From contig NC_084482.1 in NCBI RefSeq assembly GCF_030035675.1, positions 220,309,943 through 220,373,942 on the forward strand: 64,000 nucleotides of DNA, in the 5' to 3' direction. Shown one piece after another: positions 32,846 through 45,713 of the stretch. The notes beneath the pieces were generated by a model that did not search any database, was not told where the DNA came from, and worked only from the letters and a program-made list of their open reading frames with translations. Source of the stretch: Rhineura floridana (taxonomy: Eukaryota; Chordata; Lepidosauria; Squamata; Rhineuridae). A program made the translations under genes and the position numbers. Numbering within the stretch: the first letter of the stretch is position 1; each line of letters begins with the position of its first letter.

Positions 32846-33104
32846 CTTTGAAGGAAATAAAGAAGGCTAGTTACTTTTGACCAGAAAATATTCAGCCATT
32901 AGAAACAGAGATGTTTATAGATAAGAAAGGGTATAATTGTGATCTGATAAGAACAGAGTCATGTGGACCAAGCAGGGTCAGTCTGGCACTTGTGAACATG
33001 TGTCTACTGGGCATGAAGCTCATCTTGAAATGCCTGTTGGGTGACACTGCAGAATCTAGAAAACCCAGCAACAGTGGATGCCAATTCACAGCATCATGAA
33101 AAAA

Positions 33105-33358
33105 AATGACATTGACTGCTTTCACGTTGATTCCGACTTATGGTGACCCTATGAATAGGGTTTTCATGGTAAGAGGTGTTCAGAGGTGGTTTACCATTGC
33201 CTTCCCCTGAGTCTGGATGCTTCTTAGTCTGGTGTCTCAGCTTTCACCATTCCGCCTTGGGTGACCTTGCTAGGAGTCTAGCGTCTTGACGGCATTGCTC
33301 TCAGCTTCTTCAACACTCTCAAACCCCCTCACCACATTAAGGTGTGCATCCTAGAGGA
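33105..33358 (-). mobile_element. Short BovB-derived element (5' leader joined to 3' tail)
   Basis: In minus sense it starts with the BovB leader (CTCTAGGATGCACACCTTAA, then GCGGAATGGTGAAAGCTGAG and CAGACTAAGAAGCATCCAGA). It runs on through GGAAGGCAATGGTAAACCAC into a BovB-type 3' tail (CATAGGGTCACCATAAGTCG). All coding sequence is absent. It is either an internally deleted BovB or a SINE-like derivative. Confidence 0.65.
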
Positions 33359-33360
33359 GG

Positions 33361-33592
33361 TGGATTGGATTGGACTGCGTTCAAGTTGATTCCGACTTAT
33401 GGCGACCCTATGAATAGGGTTTTCATGGTAATCGGTATTCAGAGGGGGTTTATCATTGCCTTCCTCTGAGCCTGAGAGGGAGTGACTGGCCCAAGGTCAC
33501 CCAGTGAGCTTCATGGCTGTGTGGGGATTCGAACCCTGGTCTCCCAGGTCATAGTCCAACACTTTAACCACTACGTCACGCTGGCTCTCTCA
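33361..33592 (-). mobile_element. Sauria-type SINE
   Basis: Full-length copy in minus sense: GAGCCAGCGTGACGTAGTGG, B-box GGGTTCGAATCC, CCATGAAGCTCACTGGGTGA, and the tail GGGTCGCCATAAGTCGGAAT then CAACTTGAACGCAGTCCAAT. The D1 SINE at 8970-9200 is at the same place. Confidence 0.88.
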
Positions 33593-34204
33593 TAGGCTGC
33601 CTATATTTATAGAAATTGGTCATCTCAAATTCTTCATAATTGATTTATATAAAATTGTGTGGGGAAAATGTCATGCAAATAATACAAGCCAAAGTGAGAG
33701 TAAAAAGAGAAGCCGCCACTTAAAGAGTCTTTTTTCCTTTGAGTTCTGTTTACAGTAGTTCCAAAATAAATGTATCCCGTAAAATATCAACATTTTATAA
33801 GGAGTCTGGGCGTTCAGCCAACGATCGTGTCTATGTATGGCTGAAGGGATGAGTCAGGAGAACTTTTTAGAATACAACATCAAGGTCCAGGGTTAGGATG
33901 AGAATTCAAATAGAAGTTAAAAGATACAAATAAGAGTACAGCAGTAATATGAGCATCCACTGACAAAGTTTCGATAGATACAAACAAAAGATATAAAAGA
34001 CAGACAGCCTTAGGGATTTTTATCAGTTGTCCCTGACACTCTACTCACAACCAAGGTGAGATTACTTATTTACAGATGGAAATGCAATGTGACATATGTT
34101 ATCCTTTGAAATGTAACATGTGCAGGTGCTGTGTAAGACCTACGTTCTGAAATATGGCTATCGTAAATTAGATGTATAGTAAATTAGATGTGTTAATTAT
34201 AAAT

Positions 34205-35080
34205 AGACACTGATAAAGATTTCCCTTGTTGATCGTCCATTAGATATTCCTATACCTAAAAAGATTCTTAGGCAGGATCTCCGGCCACTTGGTTCACTTG
34301 GCCAGACCTAACTGCTGGAAAATACTGTTGGAAGCTCAAGTGACTACAAAGTTTGTCATATAAGTTAGCTGGCAGACAGCAGAGCCAGAATCCTCAATCC
34401 TGTGCATTCACAGATTGAAATGGTTTGAAGCCAACAGTAACCTGAACAGTGACTGCTGCGAGGTGGAACCACGCCACGCCGGGAGAACTAAGGATGTGGC
34501 AACCCTCTGAGATTGGGTGAAGTTGGAAGTTTCCCTGAGTTGGAGACAAGGGCAGAAGGTGCTGCTGGGTGGGAAACGCAGGAGGAGAAGGAGCCCAGGT
34601 GGGAGCTGAGAAAGTCAGCATCGGGAAGAGGGAGCACAGTGGGGAAGACACCCACACTGGAAGCACCTGTGGGAATGGGAGCACTTTAGCTCTGTTATCC
34701 TGAACACTTTACTTTTTACACACATATGCATATATTATATATATCACACAGCACAGAAGCACACACCGATCTTGCTGCTGCTGCTGCTGCGGGAGGGAAG
34801 AGAGGATGATGAGGTGCAATATTGGGCATTGTTGGTTTCTATTGTGAGTTGGTTATTTTCTTGCATTTTTTTACAGCTCTGCCATTAGTTGATATTTACT
34901 TATTCATTTTTATGTAAGTGAATAACATGTCACCTTTTTGTACAGGCCACGGGACAGTTTACAATAAAGAACAAGTAGATAAGAATATATAAACATCCCA
35001 AAAAACTCCCACAGTCCATCAAAACACACAATAAAACACTGAATGACAACTACACCAGGTTTCTGTTGCGCGCAGTAGCC
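34205..35080. other. Insertion/flank region, no gene seen
   Basis: 34440-34510 resembles 24900-24960. A CTG repeat lies at about 34773-34790 and an AT-rich run near 34725-34745. I see no coding region. Confidence 0.45.
34772..34791 (+). repeat. (CTG)n microsatellite, about six units
   Basis: TTGCTGCTGCTGCTGCTGCG. Confidence 0.85.
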
Positions 35081-35985
35081 GAGGGTGGGAAGGCAGGGAG
35101 GGGGCGTGGCAGTCATCCATCGAGAGTCCTTGGTTTTTGCCAGGCCTCCTCTCCATAGGACTCAATTTGTTGATTGTATGTACTGGAGGTTGGGCCCAAA
35201 GGGCAGTTTGGAGATCCTGCTAGTGTACCGCCCACCCCGCTGCACGGCAGACTCCCTGGCCGAGGTGCTGGAGGTGGTCTCGGCTGTACAGGCATTGTCC
35301 CCAGACTTGATAGTGCTGGGTGACTTCAACGTGCATGCCGAGACCACTCTCACTGGAGCCCCTCGGGATTTCCTGGAAACCATGACTTCCTGGGAACTGC
35401 ACCTTAGTAGTACTGGGCCCACCCATGTAGCCTCGACCTTGTGTTTCTCCTGGGAGAGGAGAGAAGTTCTCTGAAGTTGGGAGTGGCTTATTCCACCCCT
35501 GTGTCATGGTCAGATCACTACCTGGTAAACATAGACTTCTTGATGCCTCACACCCTCCGCAGGGGGAAAGGACCTATTAGAATGGTCCGCCCCAGGCGCC
35601 TGATGGATCCGAATGGATTCCTGACTGCGCTAGGGGAATTGGAACCTGCTGAAGGTCGCCCGGTCGAAACCCTGGTGAGGGAGTGGAATGATGCGATCAC
35701 CAGGGCATTAGACTGCGTGGCTCCGAAACGTCCTCTCCCCCTGAATAGAACTCAGTTAGCACCGTGGTATACACCACGGTTGCGTACTCTGAGACAGGAG
35801 GTGAGATGACTAGAGCGCCGGTGGCGGAAATCCTGCTCCAAAGGTGTCCGGACACAGGTTAGAGCAGCAGTAGCTGCCTACCAAGTGGCAATAAAGGCAG
35901 GAAATAAGGCTTTCTTTGCTGCCTCTATTGCGTCTGCGCTATTTGGTTCAAATTGCAATAGAAGCAAAGAGGCCTGATGGAAAAA
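35040..35985 (+). mobile_element. L2-clade LINE fragment, endonuclease and linker
   Basis: Open frames on the plus strand read GGGVAVIHRESLVFARPPLH, LEILLVYRPPRCTADSLAEV, LIVLGDFNVHAE, SSTGPTHVAS and, in a second frame, TPVSWSDHYLVNIDFL and RPRRLMDPNGFLTALGELEP. This is the L2 endonuclease (catalytic GDFNVHA and SDH) followed by the linker. One frame change near 35440 and a later stop (about 35810) break it. RT is absent, so the copy is cut at 3' as well. Confidence 0.8.
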
Positions 35986-35989
35986 AGGT

Positions 35990-36735
35990 ACCCTAAGGAG
36001 TACAATCAGTCGTCTCAGCTGAGATTACATTGCAAGTCGCATGCACAGGACATGACCTTCTGCAATGCAATCTTTATCAGGTGCCCCTCAGTGGAAGAGC
36101 AAATTCTTTGAATGCAAAGACAATCATGCTAGCTGGAGAGTGCCTAAGACCATCTGTCTTCAGAAAAGATCATCCTGCCAGGGTCATGAAGTGCTATGAA
36201 CTGCAGAACTATAGTAACAAAGGCTGGTCAGGAGAGACACCTCCCTCAGCTAACCAACATGGGAATTTACTTTGAAACCTTTTCCAAAAAGTGGATAAAA
36301 TTGAGCTTTTGGTCCCACTCTTGGTTCCAGTTTGTGCAATTTGCATTTGCTGCTCCAAATCTGCTTGAAATCTCTCTTAGCCCCAGATGTGAACCGGGGT
36401 CTGACTCTGACACCCTCCCCTGCTTTTCCTTCCCTTCCTCAGTTTCCTGTCTTCTCTGGACCCTTTCCTGCTGGAGCAAAGGTCCCCTTTCAAGGGCGCT
36501 ACTGCAATTCCTGCTTTCCTAGGATCCCTACTAGCTGAGGGAACAGCCCTTGTTCCAGCTGCCAAAAGCCTTTCTTGGGGGCCCTCTTGCCTGCTGCCTT
36601 TGCTGATTTCTTGCCTGACTAACCTGGAAGTTTCCACATCCTCCAGTTCTACTTCTTCAGGATTTCCCACCGTGGTTGAGAAAGGTATCTCTTGCTCCTT
36701 ATACTTTCCTCCAGAGATCTGTTCCCTACAAACTG
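35990..36735. other. Unassigned sequence
   Basis: No family recognised. Short frames on both strands look like chance. D1 has no counterpart, so this belongs to material inserted in D2 or lost from D1. Confidence 0.4.
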
Positions 36736-37429
36736 AGGCCTCCACATCTGCTTCCTCTTCCTATCTTTGCATATTAGTGTGAGGAGGGGTGTGCAAGTGT
36801 GTGTGTGTGTGAGAGAGAGAGACTGAGGCTGAGACTGTGTTTTGGAAGCCGCCTTCTGGTCCTCCCTCTCTAGCTGCACATGACTGGGCCACATGGCGAG
36901 TCCAGAGAGAAACAGCAGGTTGAGCCATCTCATCCCCCCTCCATCTCCTCTTATGCCTTGTGCGCTTGCTCAGTCTTGCACGTTGTGCATTAGTTTAATT
37001 GTGGTTATAAGTATTTAGCTAATTCCCTCAAGCCAAAGAAATGTTACGGATATTGTTGCTGACTTAACCTCACTGTCATAATAGATATGTTTTGTGGCTG
37101 AGCAATTCTCCACTGAATTGTTAAATGTGTGTATGCATCTTCAATAAATATCCCCATTTTTAAGACCTGTGTGAGTGTAATGGGTGAATCTGCCACGAAG
37201 CGCTGCTCCCATTGTCTAAAGATCCTAATTCAGAAGACTCCTAGCACATGTGTCTGTGCACATAGGTCTACGGAGGAGGCTTGCTAACAGCGGTCTTGCA
37301 GGTATTTACATCTCAGGCTGTTTAGGCATTTAAATGCCAAAGTAAGCATTGTGAATTGGGCTCAGAAAACAACTGGCAACCAGTGTTGCACTTTTAATAT
37401 AGGCATAATAGCCTCACAACTTGCATTCT

Positions 37430-37600
37430 GCACCAGTTTCAACTTCCAGACCACCTTCAAGGGCAGCCTCATGTGCAACACATTACAGTAGTCCAATACA
37501 GAGATTGACAAAGCATGGGTAGCCATGAACAGGCCATCCTACTCACAACCTGATGCAAGCACAGCGGTGCCCACCTTGATTCTCCAAACTGCCATTGCCA
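37430..37600 (-). mobile_element. L2-clade LINE fragment (paralogue of 10.4 kb)
   Basis: It has the same L2 C-terminal scrap as D1, with CATTACAGTAGTCCAATACA. The D2 copy lacks the AATAAATAA tail piece found in D1. Confidence 0.6.
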
Positions 37601-38190
37601 CTTCTTCCTGCTTCAAAGACAAAATCTGACCTTTGGGCAAAGGAAGGAAGACAGAGGAGGCAGGAGGTGCTCCCGGGAGCATCTCTTCCCACTGGGAGTT
37701 CAGAGTATAAGTCACAGAGTGTCAATTATCTGCTGGGGATGCAGGAAAAGATGCTCTCCTGGGGTTTGGGAGCTCCTGCCCTCTCCTTCTCCTGCTGCAA
37801 GGTAAGATTTTTCATCATGGGGCAGCGGAAGGCGGCAGGGAGGGGCACTTTTTGCATCGAATGATCAAAAAGCCCCAAGAACAGAGGAAGTTGCATTCTA
37901 CCAGATCAGAGAATTGGTCCATCTAGTCCAGCCTGCTTACAGCAACTAGCTGTGGATGTCAGGCAGAGAAAGACCTTTCCCAGCACCTCCTACTGGATCC
38001 TTTCATCCCTCTTGGAGCTGCCAGGGAGTGAGCCTAGGACCTTCTACATGCAAAGCAGCTGTTCTCCCTCTGAGCTGCAGTCCCTCCCCAGATATCCCAG
38101 GCCCAGGCCCCCATTTCCATGACAGCATCCCTGCAGTGGAAGGTTAAATAGCACAGGTACTAAATCCATACCTTCAACATTCATCAGTCA

Positions 38191-38565
<375 letters not shown>

Positions 38566-38769
38566 CTAATTCAGTGAAGCCTTAGCAGTGGGGCATGCTG
38601 GGATGACTACCTTCTTGACCCCGTCTTGTTTCATGACATAAGTTTAATCCCAGAAACAGCTTGACTCTGGTTTCACACCATTGGACCTGTCCCACTCTCT
38701 TTTTCTTTGCATTTCTTTAGTATAGTTACTTTTTATTTAGCTTTCGTGGGGGTGAGTATTTCTGGATTT

Positions 38770-39560
38770 TAGACTGCTCAATAATAAATAATAATAATAA
38801 ATTTAATTTATGTGTCGCCTATCTGGCCAGTGGCCACTCTAGGCGACGTACATACAATAAATATAGCAGAATACAGTACAAAAATACAGTGAAATAATAT
38901 AAATTATAACAGCAAACAATACATAATAGGAGGCATTTAAAACAGAAGAATATTAAGCCTCCCCAGAAGTCCTGAAAGCCTGCTGAAAACACCAGGTCTT
39001 TAAGGCCTTGTGGAACATATTCAGGGAAGAGATGTGCCGAAGATCTTGTGGGAGGGAGTTCCAGAGGGTGGGGGCCGCCACTGAAAAGGCCCTCTCTCTA
39101 GTGCCCGCCAACCTAGCTGCTTTCGTTGGCGGGACTGAGAGAAGGCCTTGTGTGGCCGATCTTGTCAGGTGGCATGATTGGTGGCGTTGTAGGTGCTCCT
39201 TTAGATAAACTGGGCCGAGACCGTGTAGGGATTTAAAGGTTAATACCAACACCTTGAATTGGGCCCAGAAAACAACTGGAAGCCAGTGTAGATCGAACAA
39301 CACTGGCGTGATGTGGTCCCGGCGACGACTGTTTGTGAGTAATCGAGCCGCTGCATTTTGAATAAGTTGTAGTTTCCGAACCGTTTTCAAGGGTAGCCCC
39401 ACGTAGAGCGCATTACAGTAATCTAATCGAGAGGTGACCAGGGCATGTACTACCAGTGGGAGCTGATGAACAGGAAGGTAGGGTTGCAGCCTACGTATAA
39501 GGTGCTCAGACACAATCACAGGGTGGAGCCTGATTGCTCTCAAAAACGATCCCATCTCTC
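38770..39560 (-). mobile_element. L2-clade LINE 3' end
   Basis: A 200-codon minus-strand frame reads TSRLDYCNALYVGLPLKTVR, NAAARLLTNSRRRDHITPVL, WLPVVFWAQFKVLVLTFKSL, RERAFSVAAPTLWNSLPQDL and SLNMFHKALKTWCFQQAF, the L2 C-terminal domain. Its tail at the left is AATAATAATAAATTTAATTT. The last 200 codons are intact, so this is a fairly young, 5'-truncated copy. It lies in intron 1 of the unit 1 gene. Confidence 0.85.
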
Positions 39561-39662
39561 TAACAGTGTATTTTAACAGTCACGTGTGTACACGCTAGTT
39601 CTACCAGACACAAGTGGGGAGAGTGTTCTTGTGTTCAGGTCCTCCTTGCAGGCTTCCCACAG

Positions 39663-39667
39663 GTGTC
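39663..39667 (+). repeat. 5-bp target duplication, left of the LTR element
   Basis: GTGTC, repeated at 46726-46730. Confidence 0.8.
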
Positions 39668-40679
39668 TGTAGTGAAAGCAGGGAGTTCCACTCCTCCTAC
39701 TTTTACTGTCCCAGGAATCAATCCCCAGCCTCGGGCAATTGATCCTAGCAAACCTGGTCTGCTAAGGTTGTGTATGCTTACACCAACCCTGCACGGTAGT
39801 ACTGCCACCACCCTTCTATTGGTTAACTACACTGGGGTGAAGGGAACCCCAGAGCCCACTGAACATCTGAGCCTCTCAGGACCAGAGGCTAGATACCCTC
39901 CTGGCCCCTTCAGAGGTCTTAGACGAAAATGTTCCTCTTGTAAATGGTAGTATGGTCAAGCAGCCAGGACTGGAATTAGGAACTGAACCCCTTCTCTGGA
40001 ATAAACACACATTGCTTTAAAATAAGTAAAGTTTATTAAAAAAGAAAAAATAAGAAAAGGGATAAAAGGGGTACAAAAGGTAAAAAGGTACATACAAACA
40101 ATTTGGGAGCAGCAAATCAATTCCTAGGACCATACACCCAAAAGGGTAAGGTATAATACAAAACAATCTACAAAAGGTTCTTGGCACAAAATGAAAATAA
40201 TAAAGCTAACTGCCTCAGCTCTACTTACAAGGCTTCAGCTCTTTCTGAAGTTAGCGTTCTTCCCCTCAGGGTCTGCCAGTCAGGTTGGATAATGGAGCCA
40301 CCGCAGAGCATCACCATAAGCAAGGTGGTGCCCAGAAGTGGAACACAGCCCAGAGTCCGAGGCCTCCTCTTATGGAGAAAATCCCTGCCTCAGCTGAAAA
40401 CAATCACCCAATTAACATTTTCATCACAGGAATGATGAAATGATGTTCCCACAGCACCTGGCGCCGTTCCTCTTGGTTTCCCTTAACAAGCCAAAGGAGT
40501 TTTATGGCCTTGGCGGAACCAGGCCCCTCTTACTGATAGAGAGGTGCCAAATTGCTGCAAGCTGATACAGCTGGGCTGTAAAATCACCAGGTCACCGAGA
40601 TGGGAAAATATACAAAAAGTTTAACTGTTTGTTACCAGTGACCCAGGAAAATAATTAAGGGGATCAAGCTGGCATGACA
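39668..40679 (-). repeat. 3' LTR (1012 bp) of the Gmr1-like element
   Basis: It starts TGTAGTGAAAGC and ends GGCATGACA on the plus strand, and is nearly identical to 45714-46725. The flanking GAAAAGGGGCG (minus sense, 40680-40690) is the polypurine tract. Confidence 0.92.
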
Positions 40680-40828
40680 CGCCCCTTTTCGAGGAAGATG
40701 ACATCAAAGGTTGAACACCTTTGATATCATCGCTGCTAGAAGACATCAAAAAAGAAAACTACCACAATAATTATAAAAATTTCAGGCATGAACATATCAA
40801 GATCAGTTACAAGTCAACAGGACCATCA

Positions 40829-42110
40829 TCAGTCATCTAAATGGTACATGCGAGATAGAGCATCAGCTGCTTTGTCATTTTTCCCAGCTACATAATCTAT
40901 GGAATAATCAAAATCTTGTAATAACAAAGCCCACCTCAATAGTTTTTGATTCGAATCCTTCATTCTGGACAACCAGCACAGGGGAGAGTGATCTGTTTGC
41001 AAATGGAAGTGACGTCCCCAAAGGTACGGCCTTAATTTCTCCAGGGCCCAAACTATGGCAAGACACTCCTTCTCAATCGTCGCTAGATGGCGCTCTCGCT
41101 CTATTAGCTTTTTACTCAGATAGGCTACAGGGTGGAGTTCTCCATCCGTATCCTTCTGTAAGAGTACAGCACCCAGACCAAAATTACTAGCATCAGTCTG
41201 TACCACAAAGGGTTTGGCAAAATCTGGGGCTTTTAAAACAGGATAATTTATTAATGCGGTTTTCAAAGCCTCAAAGGCCCGTTGGCAATCCGACGACCAC
41301 ACCACTCGTGCTGGTTTGCATTTCTTACACAAATTAGTCAAAGGAGTTGCAAGGCTACTAAAGTGAGGAGTAAACCGCCGATAGTAACCAGCAAGCCCCA
41401 GGAATGACTGAACTTGTTTCTTGGTCTGGGGTATTGGCCAATTAGAGATTGCTTCAATTTTGGCATCCAAAGGTTTCAAACAGCCACTACCCACCCTATG
41501 GCCTAAATAGGAAACCTCTCCCAACCCGAATTGGCACTTCTGGGCTTTAATAGTAAGTCCTGCATCCTGCAGCCTTTGAAATACAGTTCTTAGATGTCTC
41601 ACATGTGATTCCCAGTCCACACTATACACCGCGATATCATCAAGATATGCACAGGCGTAATCTCCTAGACCATTTAGGACAGAATTTATTAATCTCATGA
41701 ACATACCAGGAGCATTCCTAAGTCCAAAACTCATCATTTTAAATTGATACAAGCCCATATGAGTGACAAAAGCAGACTTCAAGACAGCATCTTCATCTAA
41801 GGGTACTTGCCAGTAACCCTTAGTTAAGTCCAAGGTGGTGATGAACTTAGCAGCCCCCAACCTTTCAATCAGATGGTCCATCCTGGGTAAAGGGTATGGA
41901 TCCACTTGGGTTATTGAATTTAATTTCCTGTAATCCACACAAAAACGAATTTCATTAACATCTTTCTTGGCTACCAGCACAATGGGGGAAGACCAGGGGC
42001 TAAAAGAAGGTTCAATAACCCCTAAGTCTAACATGGTTTGAATTTCTTTTTCCACCACTTTGGCATGTGGTCCAGTTACCCTATAAGGAGAGGACTGCAT
42101 TGGTGGATGA
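40829..42110 (-). pseudogene. Reverse transcriptase and RNase H region of the Gmr1-like fossil
   Basis: RT begins around VIEPSFSPWSSPIVLVAKKD and has CVDYRKLNSIT, TTLDLTKGYWQVPL (motif A), MSFGLRNAPGMFMRLI and CAYLDDIAVYS (catalytic YLDD, near 41640). RNase H follows with VQTDASNFGLGAVLLQ, AYLSKKL, IEKECLAIVWALEKLRPYLW and YVAGKNDKAADALSRM. The style is clearly Ty3/Gypsy, and the region ends just before the 3' LTR. Confidence 0.92.
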
Positions 42111-42599
42111 TCGCCTGTCAGAATGGAATGTTTTGCCAAATGTGTTTTTCCTGGCTTACTAGAAAACAAAGATTGAAAATCTACCAAAACCTGGCGTAGT
42201 TGTATACGTTGTTCGTACGCCAAGTTGTCAGGCAGAAAAGCCTCATCAATGCCCCCTTCTTGTTGACTTTCTGCCACTAGGTCCACAAATCCTTCTTCCT
42301 GCTCTTTCACCTTAGTACAGGCCAAGACCAGCTTTGCCCTAGACCAAAATTGCTTAAGGGTGTTAATATGGTAAACCCGTGGTTTCTTATTTGAATTAGG
42401 ATATGCCAATAAGTAATTGGTATCACTTAATTGTGCCTTAACAAGCATAGGCCCAGTCCAGGCCACTGACAATTTAGACCCTTGTTGAGGTTTTAACACC
42501 AGAACCTCAGAGCCAACTGCAAAACGACGTGCCTTAGTATAAGAATCATAATAAGCCTTTTGCTGTTGCTGGGCTTCTGCTAAATTCTCATGAGCAGTC

Positions 42600-43440
42600 T
42601 CTAATGCATTTTTTAGGGTCTCACGCAGGTTTTGCAAATACGTGGTTACTGGTACAGAAGAAAATTCCATCTTCCCCTCCCAATCTGCCTTTAATAAAGA
42701 CAGGGGACCTGCAATATCTCTCCCAAATACCAACTGATTTGGAGAGTATTTTAAACTGGCTTGGGGAGTATCTCTATAGGCAAACATGAGAAACGGCAAT
42801 GCCACATCCCAGTTGCCTGAATGTTTTAAAGCATGAGCCTTTAGCATTTTCCCCAAGCATAAATTCATACGTTCACAAAGTCCATTGGATTCATGATGTC
42901 CAGGCACAGACGTCACATGTTCTATCCCAGCAATCTCCCATAACTTTTTAGTTAGTTTAGCTACAAAACCTGGGCCTTGATCCGACAAAATAACTTTCGG
43001 GCATCCCACCGAGAAAAAATTTCTAATAGAGCCTTTGAAATAGCCGTGACAGTAATGCTACTTAAAGCTACTGCTTCAGCAAATCGGGTTGCATAATCTA
43101 TGTAAATCAAAATAAATTTCTTCCCACTGGAAGTCACATTCAGTGGACCAAGAATATCCACTGCGACTCTGGCAAATGGTTCTGCTATGATCTCAGAAAC
43201 TTGCATAGGCATTTTGGGGTGATCACGAGCATGTCCTACTAACTGACATGTCAAACAGCTTTTACAAAAATCTTGCACCCCTTTTGCAATCTGGGGCCAA
43301 TAAAAGCAACGAGTTACTCGTGCTAAAGTCCTTTTTATTCCTAAATGGCCCCCACTAATAGCATCATGAGCCAATTGCAACACTTCCAGCCTATGCGCTG
43401 ATGGTACTACCAGTTGTTTAACAGGCTTCCAATCCACAGA
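42600..43440 (-). pseudogene. Integrase region of the Gmr1-like fossil
   Basis: A zinc-binding HHCC domain (HDAISGGHLGIKRTLARV, then CKSCLTCQ) precedes the catalytic core (AVDILGPLN, VILSDQGPGF, HHESNGLCERMN: the D, D and E residues). A C-terminal part with YSPNQLVFGRDIAGPL follows. It stands before reverse transcriptase, which separates Gmr1-like elements from ordinary Gypsy elements. Confidence 0.88.
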
Positions 43441-43799
43441 AGCACCCTGCGGCACATGCTCTCTGTATAACAACCCATTTTTCCAATAGAATCTTACTGT
43501 CACAGATTTAGACAGTTCCAAGGGAGCATTTACTGCTGCCTCCCTACATTTTTGCAAACTCTCATCTTGTAAAAGAGCTTCCCTGAACGCCTTAGAACGA
43601 ACAGAATCTAATGTCAACTCTTCCAGACTTTCCTCAGGAGATGCAATATCAGCCCTATTCCCAACTCTGTTTGGCAGCGGCTGGTTTAGATCACAGACTT
43701 CTTGTGTCACAGCACCATCTAGTGGCAAAATTTCAATATCAGGTTCTTGTTCTAATTTCTTAACTGCACTTCGAGTTAAAACATTCACATTCACATCCC

Positions 43800-44120
43800 C
43801 AGTCTTCTGATTATGTAAGTAATGTACGTAGGCAATATCATTTCCCAACAGGAAATCAAAAAATTGGTCAGAATAATCATGAATTAACACTCTATGTTTT
43901 CCCGACCAGTTTTTGTATGAAATCCAGACATCAGCCACATCACAAAGTTTATTAGACATCCCATAGACATGTACTGATGCTTTAACCCCTGGTAAGATTA
44001 ACTCAGGCGGAATTAAATGGCGAGATAGGCTAGAAGCCTCACTTCCCGAATCACGGAATGCAGTTAACTTAACATAATTCACAAAAATAGTCTCTTTAAA
44101 CATTTTGTTGGACCAAGCAA
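43800..44120 (-). pseudogene. Aspartic protease region of the Gmr1-like fossil
   Basis: The active-site-like text FRDSGSEASSLSRHLIP (Asp-Ser-Gly instead of Asp-Thr-Gly) is followed by VHVYGMSNKLCDVADVWISY and FDFLLGNDIAYVHYL, the flap and the hydrophobic GND element of retroviral-type proteases. It lies between gag and integrase. Confidence 0.75.
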
Positions 44121-44469
44121 CTTGGCCAGGCAAACAGGAATAGTTAGCGTTGTCTGCAGGGAGTCGTCCATTCTCTCCCTTCCCATTCTGGAGTAGTTCC
44201 TGGGTTGGCTTCCTCTTTCCACCCCCCTTCTTTTCTCCCGGTTGAATAACACTCACCGCAGGAGTCTTTTCGCCTCCTCTCCTTTGGGTGACGGGGCTAT
44301 TCTCAGCGCTAGGAGCCGAAAATTCCCAGTCATTTTCGGAATTAGAAGCAGAAGACGACCAACGGGAAATTTCTGGAGATGACCGCCCTCCTGGTTCTTC
44401 ATGATCACGGGCTCTCTGCACCACAGCTACTTTAGTTCCTTTGTTGTTGCCCATACTCTGCTTTTTAAT

Positions 44470-45600
44470 CAATTGGGAACACTGGTCCTTTCTGTGCCCC
44501 GGTTGCTTACATAAAAAGCATAAATTCTCCAAAACTGCTTTACTCTGTTGGTAAACGGGCGGACGCACAGGAATAGCAGCAGAAACAGAACCCTCCCCTC
44601 TGTCCTCAGGCTTGGCTATAGATGGCCACGTCTTTTTCTTCCATTCACTTCCTCCTCCCGCTTGTTGGTTCCCTTTGAAATTGCCCGACTTTTTAACATA
44701 TACCTTAGGCAATTCCTCTTTGTCCTGAAAGGAATCCAGTTCATCAGCATAATGACCTGCTTCCTGCAAGCTTTTTGGCTTTTTGCCTCGCACAGCCGCG
44801 GCAAGCTCTTTTGGCAGCATTTTGTAAAATTTCTCCAGAGTATACACTGTCCTTAACTGCTCAAAAGTATTAGCTTTTGCAGCTGCAATCCACAAGTCCA
44901 TAGCTTGAGCAGTACGAGCACTTAATGCTGAAAACGTCTCTTTTGATTTTTTTGTCAAAGTCTCAAACTTTTGGTAACACGCCCTAGTGGATAGCGCAAA
45001 CTGTGCTGTTGCCAATTTTACAAAATTTTCATAGTCATCAGCTAGCTCTCTCGGGAGTTTACACATTAGACTTCTCAACTCTCCCTTTCCTTGAGTGCGT
45101 AGAATTTTCATCCAGTATTTTTTATCTAATGACTGGTCCACACACGCTTGCTCAAAGATTAAGAAAAACTCAGAAATATCCTCTCCCGCTTGATAAAACG
45201 GAAAATCTGCTGGATCTGCTCCTCCCAAACACACTCTGCCAGACCTCAGTCCTTGGCTTGGTGGGGCAAAAGCTTGTTGTTGTTGTACAAGGGTAGTCAT
45301 AAGAGCCATCTGTTTTGAGAAGAAGTTGTGCATTTCTGCCCACATATCCATGGGTGGCACACCCCCACTCTGGCTGGCTTGACTATCCATACTTCGTTGA
45401 CCCTGTTCAGGCGACGGTGCTTGTTCTCCCTCCGGAGTAAAGCTTTGAACTGGCGGCCCCTCTGCGCTGCCTCCTGCTGCTTCAAAATTGCCTTGAGGTA
45501 ACATATCTGTTTGTTCCTTATCACTACTTTCAGCAGCAACCTGATCTAATGCCTTCTTTTGTTTAAATCTTATAGCCATCCTGACTTTCCAAAACAACAA
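44470..45600 (-). pseudogene. gag region of the Gmr1-like fossil
   Basis: A long gag-like protein: a low-complexity N-terminus rich in Glu, Gln and Pro, a helical capsid-like middle (about 45200 to 44700, with the YWMKILRTQGKGELRSLMCK stretch), and one CCHC zinc knuckle (CFLCKQPGHRKDQC) near 44510. Gag forms the particle in which the element RNA is copied. No envelope gene is seen. Confidence 0.8.
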
Positions 45601-45713
45601 ACCTTTGTGCCAGAACCTTAAACAATTTTAATTCTTCTGAATTGTACCTTTTTTCAAAAATATGTTTAACCAGAGATAGGTTCAGTCCTTTTACGATCCC
45701 ACCGCTGCCAACA

